A stretch of 64,000 nt of DNA from Pseudomonas sp. WS 5079 (GTDB lineage Bacteria; Pseudomonadota; Gammaproteobacteria; Pseudomonadales; Pseudomonadaceae): positions 62,001 to 126,000 of the forward strand of contig NZ_JAAQWN010000003.1 in the NCBI RefSeq assembly GCF_012985465.1. Reading direction: 5' to 3'. Position 1 is the first letter of the stretch; every line of letters starts with the position of its first letter. Shown here piece by piece: positions 7,657 to 17,938 of the stretch. A model generated the notes under the pieces. It ran no database searches and was not told the origin of the DNA. It saw only the letters and a program-made list of their open reading frames with translations. Made by a program: the position numbers and the translations under genes.

Positions 7657-9567
7657 ATGCTGCTTTCATACCGAGGTGCCCTACGTGCAGGGCTGGTGTA
7701 CTTGCTGCTTTCCGTCCTGTGGATCCAGCTCAGCCAGCAGGTATTTATCAATTTCATCGATGAACCGACGGAAATGGTCCACTGGCAGATGCTGCGCGGC
7801 TACCTGTGGGTGACCCTCAGCGCCCTGTTTATTTTCCTGTTGTGCGCCCGCAGCGCCCGCGTTCATCGCATCCAGCAACCCTTGAAGGAAAACCGCGAAC
7901 GCCTGCGCCAGGCGGCGGCGGTGTTCGATTGCACCCGCGAAGGGGTGTTGGTCACCGACGCTCGCGGGCGGATTGTCCACGTCAACCGCGCCTTTATCGA
8001 AATCACCGGTTACCAGGTGGATGACGTAATGGGCCGTCAGCCGAGCCTGTTCAAGTCCGGCCGCCATTCGCCGGCTTTTTATGAGCAGATGTTTCGTACC
8101 CTCAATCAAGACGGGGAATGGAGCGGTGAGATCTGGAACCGACGTAAAAGCGGGGAAATTTATCCACAGTGGCAAACCATCCGCGTCATCCATGACGACC
8201 AGGGCCAGGTCAGCCATTACGTGGCGGTGTTTTCCGACATCAGTGCCATCAAGCATTCCGAGCACGAACTGGCCCACCTGGCCCACCACGACCCGTTGAC
8301 CGACCTGCCCAACCGCCTGCTGTTCACCGACCGCGCCGAACAGGCGCTGGCCTCGGCGCAGATCCACAAGCGTGGCTGCGCGCTGCTGATGCTGGACCTG
8401 GACCACTTCAAGATCATCAACGACAGCCTTGGCCATAATGTCGGCGACCAGTTGCTCAAGGCCGTGGGCGAGCGCCTGCAGGGCCTGTTCGGTCCGGGCG
8501 TGACCCTGGCGCGCCTGGGCGGCGATGAATTCGCGGTGCTGGCGGAAAGTTGTCCACAGGTGGTCCAGGCGGCCGCCTTGGCCCAGCGCATCATCGACGG
8601 CATGAAGCAGCCGTTTGTGTTCGATGGTCACCAGTTGTTTGTCAGCGTCAGTATCGGCATCAGCCTGTTCCCCAGCGACGCCTTGAGTGCCGAACAATTG
8701 CTGCGCAACGCAGACTCCGCGTTGTTCAAGGCCAAGAGCTCCGGGCGCGAAGGCTACGCCTTGTACACCGAGGAGCTGACCGCCCACGCCCAGCACAGGA
8801 TCGAGATCGGCAATGAGCTGCGCCGCGCCCTCGATCAGCAAGAGCTGCGGGTCTACTACCAGCCGGTCCACGACCTGCAAACCAGCCAGATGATTGGCGT
8901 GGAAGCCCTGGTGCGCTGGCAGCACCCATTGCGCGGCCTGGTGCCGCCAGCAGAATTTATCCCGATTGCCGAGCGCACCGGGCTGATCGCCGAGATCGAT
9001 GCCTGGGTCATGGACCAGGCCTGCCGGCAGATGTGCCGGTGGCTGGCTGAGGGCCGGGGCCTGTCCTTCCTGGCGGTGAATATCTCCAGCCGCCTGTTTG
9101 CCCGCCACGAACTGTACGAGCAGGTGGCCAAGGTGCTGCATGAAACCGGCCTGGATCCGGCGAAACTGGAGCTGGAAGTCACCGAAAGCGCGGTGATGGA
9201 CGACCCGGAAATGGCCCTGGAGCAACTTCACCGCCTGCGCGAGCTGGGCCTGAGCCTGGCGATCGATGACTTCGGCACGGGCTATTCGTCACTGCTGCGC
9301 CTCAAGCGGTTGCCGGTGCAGAAGCTGAAAATCGACCAGGGCTTCGTCGCCGGCCTGCCGTGGGATGAAGACGATGCGGCGATTGTACGGGTGGTCATCG
9401 CCCTGGCGCAGAGCATGGGCATGCAAGTACACGCCGAAGGCATCGAGCAGATGGAACAGGCGCGGTTCCTGTTGAATCACCAGTGCGATCTTGGCCAGGG
9501 CTACTGGTTTGGCCGGCCGATGCTGGCGGCTGACATCGATTGGGCCAGGGCACCCGCCATCCACTGA
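7657..9567 (+). CDS. Membrane-bound PAS-GGDEF-EAL c-di-GMP protein (PipA-like)
   Basis: A 636-residue protein predicted to make or degrade cyclic di-GMP at the inner membrane. Two membrane helices (about 8-31 and 48-64) enclose a short periplasmic loop. A PAS domain follows (about 82-200), then GGDEF with an intact GGDEF signature at 288-292, and an EAL domain with EALVRW at 416-421 and DDFGTGYSS further on, the loop needed for phosphodiesterase activity. No RxxD I-site is present before GGDEF. EAL motifs look complete, so net phosphodiesterase activity is likely but not certain. From memory the syntenic P. aeruginosa gene PA0285 is the phosphodiesterase PipA. Confidence 0.87.
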   Translation: MLLSYRGALRAGLVYLLLSVLWIQLSQQVFINFIDEPTEMVHWQMLRGYLWVTLSALFIFLLCARSARVHRIQQPLKENRERLRQAAAVFDCTREGVLVTDARGRIVHVNRAFIEITGYQVDDVMGRQPSLFKSGRHSPAFYEQMFRTLNQDGEWSGEIWNRRKSGEIYPQWQTIRVIHDDQGQVSHYVAVFSDISAIKHSEHELAHLAHHDPLTDLPNRLLFTDRAEQALASAQIHKRGCALLMLDLDHFKIINDSLGHNVGDQLLKAVGERLQGLFGPGVTLARLGGDEFAVLAESCPQVVQAAALAQRIIDGMKQPFVFDGHQLFVSVSIGISLFPSDALSAEQLLRNADSALFKAKSSGREGYALYTEELTAHAQHRIEIGNELRRALDQQELRVYYQPVHDLQTSQMIGVEALVRWQHPLRGLVPPAEFIPIAERTGLIAEIDAWVMDQACRQMCRWLAEGRGLSFLAVNISSRLFARHELYEQVAKVLHETGLDPAKLELEVTESAVMDDPEMALEQLHRLRELGLSLAIDDFGTGYSSLLRLKRLPVQKLKIDQGFVAGLPWDEDDAAIVRVVIALAQSMGMQVHAEGIEQMEQARFLLNHQCDLGQGYWFGRPMLAADIDWARAPAIH

Positions 9568-9594
9568 CCTCTATCTGGGGTTGAAATACAGTAA

Positions 9595-9686
9595 ATGTGG
9601 GAGCGGGCTTGCTCGCGAATTCGGTGTGTCAGCTAGCAAATTCGGTGACTGGCACACCGCATTCGCGGGCAAGCCCGCTCCCACAT
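9595..9686. repeat. Paired REP element (GTGGGAGCGGGC class)
   Basis: Two inverted REP cores, ATGTGGGAGCGGGCTTGCTC and GGGCAAGCCCGCTCCCACAT, flank a centre with further inverted homology (GGTGTGTCAG / CTGGCACACC). The whole can fold into one long hairpin of about 90 nt in the gap between the c-di-GMP gene and oscA. Confidence 0.9.
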
Positions 9687-9747
9687 TTGCATCTGCGTAC
9701 GCCTTAACGTCGTGTCCTGCCTGAAAATTCTTTCTGGTTATATAAAC

Positions 9748-9772
9748 ATTCTTAAATAGTATTTTTAAGAAT
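9748..9772. promoter_or_regulatory. AT-rich perfect inverted repeat upstream of oscA
   Basis: ATTCTTAAA (9748-9756) and TTTAAGAAT (9764-9772) form a perfect 9-bp dyad with a 7-base centre, about 80 bases before oscA. Its AT-richness and position in front of a sulfur-starvation gene suggest an operator, possibly for the LysR-type regulator CysB. The assignment is inference. Confidence 0.5.
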
Positions 9773-9852
9773 ATCCGCGCTTATCTACTATCGCTCTCAC
9801 GCCGCAAGCAGTGCCGCCACTGCCAGGCACTTCTCATTTCAGGAGCACGACC

Positions 9853-10035
9853 ATGAGCGCATCTCTACGCAGCGTTGACGGCCAGGACGAAGCAGCCATT
9901 TTGCGCGAGATCCAAAGCGCATTGCGTGACCTGCGTTTTGGCGCAGTGGAAATCACCGTACACAACGCACAAGTGGTGCAGATCGAACGCAAAGAGAAAT
10001 TCCGCTTGCAGAGCCCGGGCAACAAACCGAGCTGA
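9853..10035 (+). CDS. oscA: OscA / YezD-family small protein
   Basis: A 60-residue cytoplasmic protein of the YezD/OscA family. It reads as helix (AAILREIQSALRDL) followed by strands (GAVEITVHNAQVVQIERKEKFRL). In P. corrugata the oscA gene is needed for growth on organosulfur sources and for chromate resistance and is linked to sbp, which is the arrangement here. The biochemical role is not known. I chose the ATG at 9853 because CAGGAG precedes it; the frame is open further upstream without support. sbp begins 75 bases downstream, so the two are probably co-transcribed under sulfate starvation. Confidence 0.85.
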   Translation: MSASLRSVDGQDEAAILREIQSALRDLRFGAVEITVHNAQVVQIERKEKFRLQSPGNKPS

Positions 10036-10110
10036 GGCAACACGGCGCTTCGATTGCGGGACCCGTACTAATAAGAAAAGCCAACACCCAAGAATTTCAG
10101 GAGCTTGTCT

Positions 10111-11121
10111 ATGTCGTCGATTCGCCGTTATGCCCTGGCCGCCCTGGCCAGCGCCGTGTTTGCTGGTTCCGCAGTGGCCAAGGATTACGAGCTGCTCAAC
10201 GTTTCCTACGATCCGACCCGTGAGCTGTACCAGGACTACAACGCTGAATTCACGGCTTTCTGGAAGAAGGCACACCCTGGCGACAACGTGAAGATCCAGC
10301 AGTCCCACGGTGGTTCGGGCAAGCAAGGCCGGGCGGTGATCGACGGCCTGCGCGCCGACGTGGTGACCCTGGCCCTGGCCGGCGACATCGACGAAATCGC
10401 CAAGCTGGGCAAGACCCTGCCAGAGAACTGGCAGACCCGCCTGCCTGAAGCCAGCACGCCATACACCTCGACCATCGTGTTCCTGGTGCGCAAGGGCAAC
10501 CCCAAGGGCATCAAGGACTGGGGCGACCTGATCAAAAATGACGTATCGGTGATCACGCCAAACCCGAAAACCTCCGGCGGCGCCCGCTGGAACTTCCTCG
10601 CGGCCTGGGCTTATGGCCTCAAGGCCGGTGGCAGCGAAGCCAAGGCCCAGGAATACGTGAAAGAGCTGTTCAAGCACGTGCCGATCCTCGACACCGGTGC
10701 TCGCGGTTCGACCATCACCTTCGTCAACAACGGTCAGGGTGACGTGTTGCTGGCCTGGGAAAACGAAGCGTTCCTGGCCCTCAAGGAAGATGGCGGCGCT
10801 GACAAGTTCGACATCATCGTGCCGTCCCTGTCGATCCTCGCCGAGCCACCCGTGGCCGTGGTCGACAAGAATGCCGAGAAAAAGGGCAACACCGAAATTG
10901 CCACGGCGTACCTCAACCACCTGTACAGCCCGGCTGGCCAGGAGATCGCGGCGAAGAACTTCTACCGCCCGCGTGACAAGGATGTGGCCGCCAAATACGC
11001 CCAGCAGTTCCCGAAACTGGACCTGGTGACTATCGACAAAGACTTCGGCGGCTGGAAAACTGCCCAACCGAAATTCTTCAACGACGGTGGCGTGTTCGAC
11101 CAGATCTACACTGCCCAATAA
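10111..11121 (+). CDS. sbp: Periplasmic sulfate-binding protein
   Basis: Sbp captures sulfate in the periplasm and delivers it to the CysTWA transporter. The 336-residue protein has a signal peptide ([21 protein letters not shown], cleaved near residue 23). It has the family pattern [17 protein letters not shown], the sulfate-contacting HGGSGKQ loop and [13 protein letters not shown] in the second lobe. I chose ATG 10111, preceded by CAGGAG, over an in-frame TTG two codons earlier. oscA lies upstream and cysT starts 167 bases downstream behind a REP hairpin, which may lower permease expression relative to the binding protein. Confidence 0.95.
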   Translation: MSSIRRYALAALASAVFAGSAVAKDYELLNVSYDPTRELYQDYNAEFTAFWKKAHPGDNVKIQQSHGGSGKQGRAVIDGLRADVVTLALAGDIDEIAKLGKTLPENWQTRLPEASTPYTSTIVFLVRKGNPKGIKDWGDLIKNDVSVITPNPKTSGGARWNFLAAWAYGLKAGGSEAKAQEYVKELFKHVPILDTGARGSTITFVNNGQGDVLLAWENEAFLALKEDGGADKFDIIVPSLSILAEPPVAVVDKNAEKKGNTEIATAYLNHLYSPAGQEIAAKNFYRPRDKDVAAKYAQQFPKLDLVTIDKDFGGWKTAQPKFFNDGGVFDQIYTAQ

Positions 11122-11151
11122 CCAACACGGCCTCCCTGTGGAATGCGACTT

Positions 11152-11243
11152 ATGTGGGAGCGGGCTTGCTCGCGAAAGCGGTGTGCCAGTCAACGCATTT
11201 AGTGACTGACACACCGCTTTCGCGAGCAAGCCCGCTCCCACAT
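11152..11243. repeat. Paired REP element between sbp and cysT
   Basis: Inverted REP cores ATGTGGGAGCGGGCTTGCTC and GAGCAAGCCCGCTCCCACAT flank a centre with GGTGTGCCAGTCA / TGACTGACACACC. The near-perfect palindrome of about 92 bases sits inside the transport operon, where such a hairpin typically protects the upstream mRNA (sbp) from 3' decay. Confidence 0.92.
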
Positions 11244-11288
11244 GAGTTCGTTCCTGCAGTGGTATTGAACTGTTAACCAAGGACTTTT

Positions 11289-12107
11289 ATGTCGCGTCGT
11301 ATCTCCCCCGTCATACCCGGCTTCGGGCTGACGCTGGGCTACACCTTGGTGTACCTCAGCCTGATTGTGCTCATACCGCTGGCGGCCATGTTCGTCCATG
11401 CCGCCCAACTCACCTGGGATCAGTTCTGGGCCATCATCTCGGCGCCGCGGGTCTGGGCAGCCTTGAAGTTGAGCTTCAGTACCGCCCTGTACGCCGCGCT
11501 GATCAACGGCGTGATCGGTACGTTGCTGGCGTGGGTGCTGGTGCGCTACACCTTCCCCGGGCGCAAGATTATCGACGCGATGATCGACCTGCCGTTCGCC
11601 CTGCCCACCGCCGTGGCCGGTATTGCGCTGACTGCGCTGTACGCGCCGTCCGGCCTGGTCGGCCAGTTCGCCACCGACATGGGCTTCAAGATCGCCTACA
11701 CCCCTTTGGGCATCACCCTGGCCCTGACCTTCGTCACCCTGCCCTTTGTGGTGCGCACCGTGCAGCCGGTATTGGCCGATATCCCCCGGGAAATCGAAGA
11801 AGCCGCCGCCTGCCTGGGCGCCAAGCCCTTGCAGGTGTTCCGCTACATCCTCGTGCCGGCGCTGCTGCCAGCCTGGTTGACCGGGTTTGCCCTGGCGTTT
11901 GCCCGTGGCGTGGGTGAGTACGGCTCGGTGATTTTCATTGCCGGCAACATGCCGATGAAAACCGAGATCCTGCCGCTGCTGATCATGGTCAAGCTCGACC
12001 AATACGACTACACCGGCGCTACCTCCATCGGCGTGCTGATGCTGGTGGTTTCCTTTGTCCTGCTGCTGCTGATCAACTTGTTGCAGCGGCGCATCGAACA
12101 CCCATAA
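11289..12107 (+). CDS. cysT: Sulfate/thiosulfate ABC transporter permease CysT (CysU)
   Basis: An inner-membrane subunit of the sulfate importer, 272 residues. About six hydrophobic segments are visible (around 15-36, 60-85, 98-122, 135-158, 195-220 and 240-262). The EAA loop that docks on the ATPase reads [23 protein letters not shown]. The ATG at 11289 follows AAGGACTTTT. cysW starts 13 bases after its stop, giving a tight cysT-cysW-cysA operon. Confidence 0.94.
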   Translation: MSRRISPVIPGFGLTLGYTLVYLSLIVLIPLAAMFVHAAQLTWDQFWAIISAPRVWAALKLSFSTALYAALINGVIGTLLAWVLVRYTFPGRKIIDAMIDLPFALPTAVAGIALTALYAPSGLVGQFATDMGFKIAYTPLGITLALTFVTLPFVVRTVQPVLADIPREIEEAAACLGAKPLQVFRYILVPALLPAWLTGFALAFARGVGEYGSVIFIAGNMPMKTEILPLLIMVKLDQYDYTGATSIGVLMLVVSFVLLLLINLLQRRIEHP

Positions 12108-12120
12108 GGAGGCGCGGAAC

Positions 12121-12993
12121 ATGTCCCAATCGTCTATTTCCGCCGCGTCTTCGGCCAACGCTGCCCGCCGTGGCAGTGCGGTTTCGCGCCGTATCCTGAT
12201 CGGCCTTGGCTGGCTGATCTTCGCCCTGTTTTTGCTGTTGCCGCTGTTTATCGTGGTGTCCCAGGGCCTCAAGCTCGGCCTGGGCGCGTTCTTTGCCGCG
12301 ATCTTTGAGCCCGACGCGCTGTCGGCCTTGAAGCTGACGGTGATTGCGGTGCTGATCTCGGTGCCGCTCAACCTGGTATTCGGCGTCAGTGCGGCCTGGT
12401 GCGTGAGCAAGTACTCGTTCCGTGGCAAGAGCATGCTGGTGACCCTGATCGACCTGCCGTTCTCGGTCTCGCCAGTGATCGCCGGCCTGGTCTACGTGCT
12501 GATGTTCGGTGCCCAGGGCTTCTTTGGGCCGTGGTTGCAGGATCACGATATCCAGATCGTCTTCGCCTTGCCGGGCATCGTGCTGGCGACGATCTTCGTC
12601 ACCGTGCCGTTCGTGGCCCGTGAGTTGATCCCGCTGATGCAGGAGCAGGGCACCCAGGAAGAAGAAGCCGCGCGCCTTCTGGGCGCCAATGGCTGGCAGA
12701 TGTTCTGGCATGTCACCGTGCCCAACATCAAGTGGGGCCTGATCTACGGCGTGGTGCTGTGTACTGCGCGGGCAATGGGTGAGTTCGGCGCGGTGTCGGT
12801 GGTGTCCGGCCACATTCGCGGCGTGACCAACACCTTGCCGCTGCACGTCGAGATTCTCTACAACGAATACAACCACGTCGCCGCGTTTGCGGTGGCGAGT
12901 CTGTTGCTGATCCTGGCGCTCTTCATCCTGCTGCTCAAGCAGTGGAGCGAGAACCGTATTAACCGCCTGCGCGCCGGTGCGGCTGAGGAATAA
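12121..12993 (+). CDS. cysW: Sulfate/thiosulfate ABC transporter permease CysW
   Basis: The second permease of the sulfate importer, 290 residues. It starts after a strong GGAGG. A polar 20-residue N-terminus precedes six hydrophobic segments. The coupling loop [22 protein letters not shown] matches the EAA motif, and [19 protein letters not shown] is typical of CysW. It is expected to form a heterodimer with CysT and bind two CysA subunits. cysA begins 3 bases after its stop codon. Confidence 0.94.
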   Translation: MSQSSISAASSANAARRGSAVSRRILIGLGWLIFALFLLLPLFIVVSQGLKLGLGAFFAAIFEPDALSALKLTVIAVLISVPLNLVFGVSAAWCVSKYSFRGKSMLVTLIDLPFSVSPVIAGLVYVLMFGAQGFFGPWLQDHDIQIVFALPGIVLATIFVTVPFVARELIPLMQEQGTQEEEAARLLGANGWQMFWHVTVPNIKWGLIYGVVLCTARAMGEFGAVSVVSGHIRGVTNTLPLHVEILYNEYNHVAAFAVASLLLILALFILLLKQWSENRINRLRAGAAEE

Positions 12994-12996
12994 GTC

Positions 12997-13977
12997 ATGT
13001 CGATCGAAGTCCGTAACGTCAGCAAGAACTTCAACGCCTTCAAGGCCCTGGACAGCATCAATCTGGATATCCAGAGTGGCGAGCTGGTGGCATTGCTTGG
13101 CCCCTCCGGCTGCGGCAAGACCACCTTGCTGCGCATCATTGCCGGCCTGGAAACCCCGGATGCCGGGAGCATCGTGTTCCACGGCGAAGACGTGTCCGGC
13201 CACGATGTGCGTGATCGCAACGTCGGTTTTGTGTTCCAGCACTACGCGCTGTTCCGCCACATGACCGTGTTCGACAACGTCGCGTTCGGCCTGCGCATGA
13301 AACCTAAGAGCCAGCGCCCGAACGAAACCCAGATCGCCGCCAAGGTCCACGAACTGCTGAACATGGTGCAACTGGACTGGTTGTCGGATCGCTACCCGGA
13401 ACAACTCTCCGGCGGCCAGCGCCAGCGGATCGCCCTGGCCCGCGCCCTGGCGGTGGAGCCCAAGGTGCTGCTGCTCGACGAACCCTTCGGCGCCCTGGAC
13501 GCCAAGGTCCGTAAAGAGCTGCGCCGCTGGCTGGCCCGCCTGCACGAGGACATCAACCTGACCTCGGTGTTCGTGACCCACGATCAGGAAGAAGCCATGG
13601 AAGTTGCCGACCGGATCGTGGTGATGAACAAAGGCGTGATCGAGCAGATCGGCTCGCCGGGCGACGTCTACGAAAACCCGGCCAGCGATTTCGTCTATCA
13701 CTTCCTCGGCGACTCCAACCGCCTGCACCTGGGCGAAGACCAGCACCTGCTGTTCCGCCCGCACGAAGTGTCGTTGTCACGCCATGAACTGGAAGACCAC
13801 CACGCTGCGCAAGTGCGCGACATCCGCCCGCTGGGCGCTACCACGCGGGTCACGCTGAAGGTCGAAGGCCAGAGCGAACTGATCGAAGCGGAAGTGGTGA
13901 AGGATCACGACAGCCTGACCGGGCTGGAGCGGGGCGAGACGTTGTTCTTCAAACCCAAGGTCTGGCAAAAAGCCTAA
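12997..13977 (+). CDS. cysA: Sulfate/thiosulfate import ATPase CysA
   Basis: The ATP-hydrolysing subunit of the sulfate importer, 326 residues. Walker A is GPSGCGKTT (35-43), the signature is LSGGQRQR (about 135-142), Walker B is [12 protein letters not shown] and the switch histidine lies in [17 protein letters not shown]-terminal beta-rich TOBE-like domain (about 240-326) includes [12 protein letters not shown], as in other CysA proteins. It starts 3 bases after cysW and ends the operon; a REP element follows. The operon is normally activated by CysB with N-acetylserine when sulfate is scarce (family knowledge). Confidence 0.94.
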   Translation: MSIEVRNVSKNFNAFKALDSINLDIQSGELVALLGPSGCGKTTLLRIIAGLETPDAGSIVFHGEDVSGHDVRDRNVGFVFQHYALFRHMTVFDNVAFGLRMKPKSQRPNETQIAAKVHELLNMVQLDWLSDRYPEQLSGGQRQRIALARALAVEPKVLLLDEPFGALDAKVRKELRRWLARLHEDINLTSVFVTHDQEEAMEVADRIVVMNKGVIEQIGSPGDVYENPASDFVYHFLGDSNRLHLGEDQHLLFRPHEVSLSRHELEDHHAAQVRDIRPLGATTRVTLKVEGQSELIEAEVVKDHDSLTGLERGETLFFKPKVWQKA

Positions 13978-13999
13978 GTCTCTGGCCTGCCAATCACCT

Positions 14000-14084
14000 G
14001 TAGGAGCTGGCTTGCCTGCGATGCAGACACCTCGGTGTATCAGTCACACCGCAGTGATGCTATCGCAGGCAAGCCAGCGCCTAC
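14000..14084. repeat. Paired REP element after cysA, containing the stop codon of the next gene
   Basis: GTAGGAGCTGGCTTGCCTGC and the inverted GCAGGCAAGCCAGCGCCTAC lie between the convergent cysA and Mpo1-like genes. The TAG stop of the minus-strand gene (14081-14083) is the TAG of the REP's terminal GTAG. Confidence 0.88.
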
Positions 14085-14605
14085 ACAGGTGTGTGTCGAG
14101 CGAGCGCGCGCACCGGCCCCGACCGCTCTTCAATCTGCCGCTTGAGCTCATGGCGCAACCCCAGCAAAAACGCCAACTCCGCCACCACAAACAGCGGCCC
14201 GACGATCAGCCCGGACACGTCATCGACAAAGGCCGGCTTGCGCCCCTCGTAGTAATGGCCGACAAACTGGATCACCCAGCCCAGCACAAACAGGCCGATG
14301 CCGCTGCTGAGCCACACCAGCGTGCTTTGCGCCGCCAGCACATGCCCAGCCCAGACCGACAGGCCCATCAGCACACTCATCAACACCCCCAGCGCCAGTT
14401 CCAGGCGCAGGTAGAACCCTGCAGAAAACAGCGCCAGCAGCACCGCCGGTGATAGCCACAGGCCGGCCACCTGCCATTCGGGGCGTGACAGCAGCACGGC
14501 GACGGCCACCACTATCATGGGGATGCCGATAAAGTGGCTGGCGATGTTGCGCGGGTCGCGGTGGTAGGCGGCGTATTGGCTGAGGTGGTCGACGAGGCTT
14601 TTCAT
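14081..14605 (-). CDS. Mpo1-like (DUF962) membrane protein
   Basis: A 174-residue integral membrane protein of the Mpo1/YGL010w-like family. The conserved start (SLVDHLSQYAAYHRDPRNIASHFIGIP) holds the histidines shared by the family: yeast Mpo1 is an iron-dependent dioxygenase acting on 2-hydroxy fatty acids. Several hydrophobic segments fill the rest. I chose the ATG at 14605 because AGGAGG lies at ideal distance; the longer frame to 14635 lacks a site. The bacterial substrate is unknown. It is divergent from a Crp/Fnr regulator 83 bases away. Its stop codon lies in a REP element. Confidence 0.8.
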   Translation of the reverse strand: MKSLVDHLSQYAAYHRDPRNIASHFIGIPMIVVAVAVLLSRPEWQVAGLWLSPAVLLALFSAGFYLRLELALGVLMSVLMGLSVWAGHVLAAQSTLVWLSSGIGLFVLGWVIQFVGHYYEGRKPAFVDDVSGLIVGPLFVVAELAFLLGLRHELKRQIEERSGPVRALARHTPV

Positions 14606-14688
14606 TGTTATTCCTCCTGTAGGATGCTTGATCATGCCCTGTAGGACTGCGACAAACTGTCAACTGGGCGACAATCTTTGGAGTTCTC

Positions 14689-15375
14689 ATGGACGCAGAG
14701 TCTTGGCATGGGCGCCTGTCCAGCGGCCACTGGTACCGCCATCTGCCTGCTCCCTTGCAGCATAGCCTGCTGGCCCACGCCCGCGTGCGGCAGCTGGCGG
14801 CGGGGCAGGTGCTGTTCAAGCGCGGTGATCCGCCATGTGGCTTGTATGCGGTGCTCGATGGCAGCCTGCGCATCAGCGCAGTGAGCGCCCAGGGCAAGGA
14901 GGCGTTGTTGAGCCTGGCGCAAGCGCCCTTCTGGTTTGGCGAAATCGCCGTGTTCGACGGCCTGCCACGCACCCATGACGCTTGTGCGGTCGGGCCTTGC
15001 ACGCTGTTGCAGGTGCCGCAGTCGGCGATCCTGCACTTGCTTGCGCAAAGCCCGGCCTATTGGCGGGACATGGCGTTGTTGATGAGCCAGAAGTTGCGGC
15101 TGACCTTTATCAATATCGAGCAGTTGAGCCTTGCGCCGGCGTCGGTGCGGGTGGCCCATCGGTTGTGGATGATTGCCGAGGGTTATGGCGAGATCGACGG
15201 CTCGCGGCGCGTGGTGCAACTGGCGCAGGAAGATTTGGCGGCGATGCTGGGTGTGTCGCGCCAGACGATCAATGCGCTGCTCAAGGCGTTGCAAGAGCAG
15301 GGCGTTGTGCGGTTGGGGTATGGGGAGATTGAGATACTTGATGCCCTGCGGTTGCGGGAGATGGCGCAGGGTTGA
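14689..15375 (+). CDS. Crp/Fnr-family transcriptional regulator
   Basis: A 228-residue regulator with an N-terminal cyclic-nucleotide-binding beta-roll (about 15-135; LFKRGDPPCGLYAVLDGSLR, FWFGEIAVFDGLPRTHDACA), a dimer helix and a C-terminal winged helix with recognition helix in DLAAMLGVSRQTINALLKAL. There is no N-terminal cysteine cluster like that of Fnr, so an oxygen-sensing iron-sulfur cluster is unlikely. The effector is unknown. It starts at ATG 14689 after TTTGGAG and is divergent from the Mpo1-like gene, the obvious candidate target. As I recall, the same pair occurs in P. aeruginosa next to cysA. Confidence 0.85.
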   Translation: MDAESWHGRLSSGHWYRHLPAPLQHSLLAHARVRQLAAGQVLFKRGDPPCGLYAVLDGSLRISAVSAQGKEALLSLAQAPFWFGEIAVFDGLPRTHDACAVGPCTLLQVPQSAILHLLAQSPAYWRDMALLMSQKLRLTFINIEQLSLAPASVRVAHRLWMIAEGYGEIDGSRRVVQLAQEDLAAMLGVSRQTINALLKALQEQGVVRLGYGEIEILDALRLREMAQG

Positions 15376-15390
15376 TGCGGCGCCTTCACT

Positions 15391-15476
15391 GGCCCCATCG
15401 CGGGCAAGCCCGCTCCCACATTCGAATGTATTCACAAATCAAAAAATGTGGGAGCGGGCTTGCCCGCGATGGGGCC
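15391..15476. repeat. Paired REP element between convergent genes
   Basis: GGCCCCATCGCGGGCAAGCC ... CCCACATT and AATGTGGGAGCGGGCTTG ... CGATGGGGCC form a long inverted repeat between the Crp/Fnr gene and atsA, both ending here. Confidence 0.9.
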
Positions 15477-15496
15477 AGCCCAGACACTGAAAAACC

Positions 15497-17122
<1,626 letters not shown>

Positions 17123-17938
17123 TCAGCAGGCAATAAACGCCAGGGGCAGGTCACGGATCTGTTCACGCAGCGGCGGCTGGTAATGGTCGTCGCTGATCAG
17201 CTCGTGCAGCAGTTCTTCGCGCAATTGGTGGAAGTCGAAACTGCTGCGCTGGCGCGGATGGGGCAGGGCGATATCCACCACCTGCTTGATCCGCCCGGGC
17301 CGGGGCTCCATCACCACCACGCGGTCGGCAAGAAAAATCGCTTCTTCCACATCGTGGGTCACCAGCACCGTGGTGATTCTGGCGCGGGCGCGGATCGCCA
17401 GCAGTTCATCCTGCATCTGCTGGCGGGTCAGGGCGTCGAGGGCGCCGAAGGGCTCGTCCAGCAACAGGATGCGCGGGCTGGCCACCAGGCCACGGGCGAT
17501 TGCCACCCGTTGTGCCATGCCGCCGGACAATTGGTGTGGGTAGGCGCGGGTGAAATCGGTGAGGCCCACCAGTTCGATAAAATCGCTGATGCGCTGTTGG
17601 CGCTGGGCCTCGCTCAAAGGCTCGTTGACCAGGCCCAGGCCGATGTTTTCTGCCACCGTCAGCCACGGGAACAAACGGTGTTCCTGGAACACGATGCCGC
17701 GCTCGCCGCCGATGCCTTGCACGGCCTTGCCATCGACGCGGATTTCGCCGCGAAACTGCGTATCCAGGCCGATCAGCAGGCGCAGCAAGGTGGATTTGCC
17801 GCAGCCGCTGGAACCGACAATCGCGACGAACTCGCCCTCGGCAATGTCCAGGTTGAATTCGCGGATGGCCTCCAGCTCGAAGCCATCGACGTCGAAGGTC
17901 TTGCCCACATGGTTGAAGCTGACGATAGGTGCAGTCAT
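17123..17938 (-). CDS. atsC: Sulfate-ester ABC transporter ATP-binding protein
   Basis: A 271-residue ATPase of the nitrate/sulfonate/taurine (SsuB/TauB) type. Walker A is GSSGCGKSTLL, the signature is LSGGMAQRVAIARGL, Walker B is [12 protein letters not shown] and the switch histidine is in LVTHDVEEA. The start codon overlaps the atsB stop as ATGA, and atsA follows after 15 bases. It is expected to power uptake of aromatic sulfate esters through AtsB with AtsR as binding protein. The name rests on operon context and the known P. putida and P. aeruginosa ats genes. Confidence 0.88.
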   Translation of the reverse strand: MTAPIVSFNHVGKTFDVDGFELEAIREFNLDIAEGEFVAIVGSSGCGKSTLLRLLIGLDTQFRGEIRVDGKAVQGIGGERGIVFQEHRLFPWLTVAENIGLGLVNEPLSEAQRQQRISDFIELVGLTDFTRAYPHQLSGGMAQRVAIARGLVASPRILLLDEPFGALDALTRQQMQDELLAIRARARITTVLVTHDVEEAIFLADRVVVMEPRPGRIKQVVDIALPHPRQRSSFDFHQLREELLHELISDDHYQPPLREQIRDLPLAFIAC

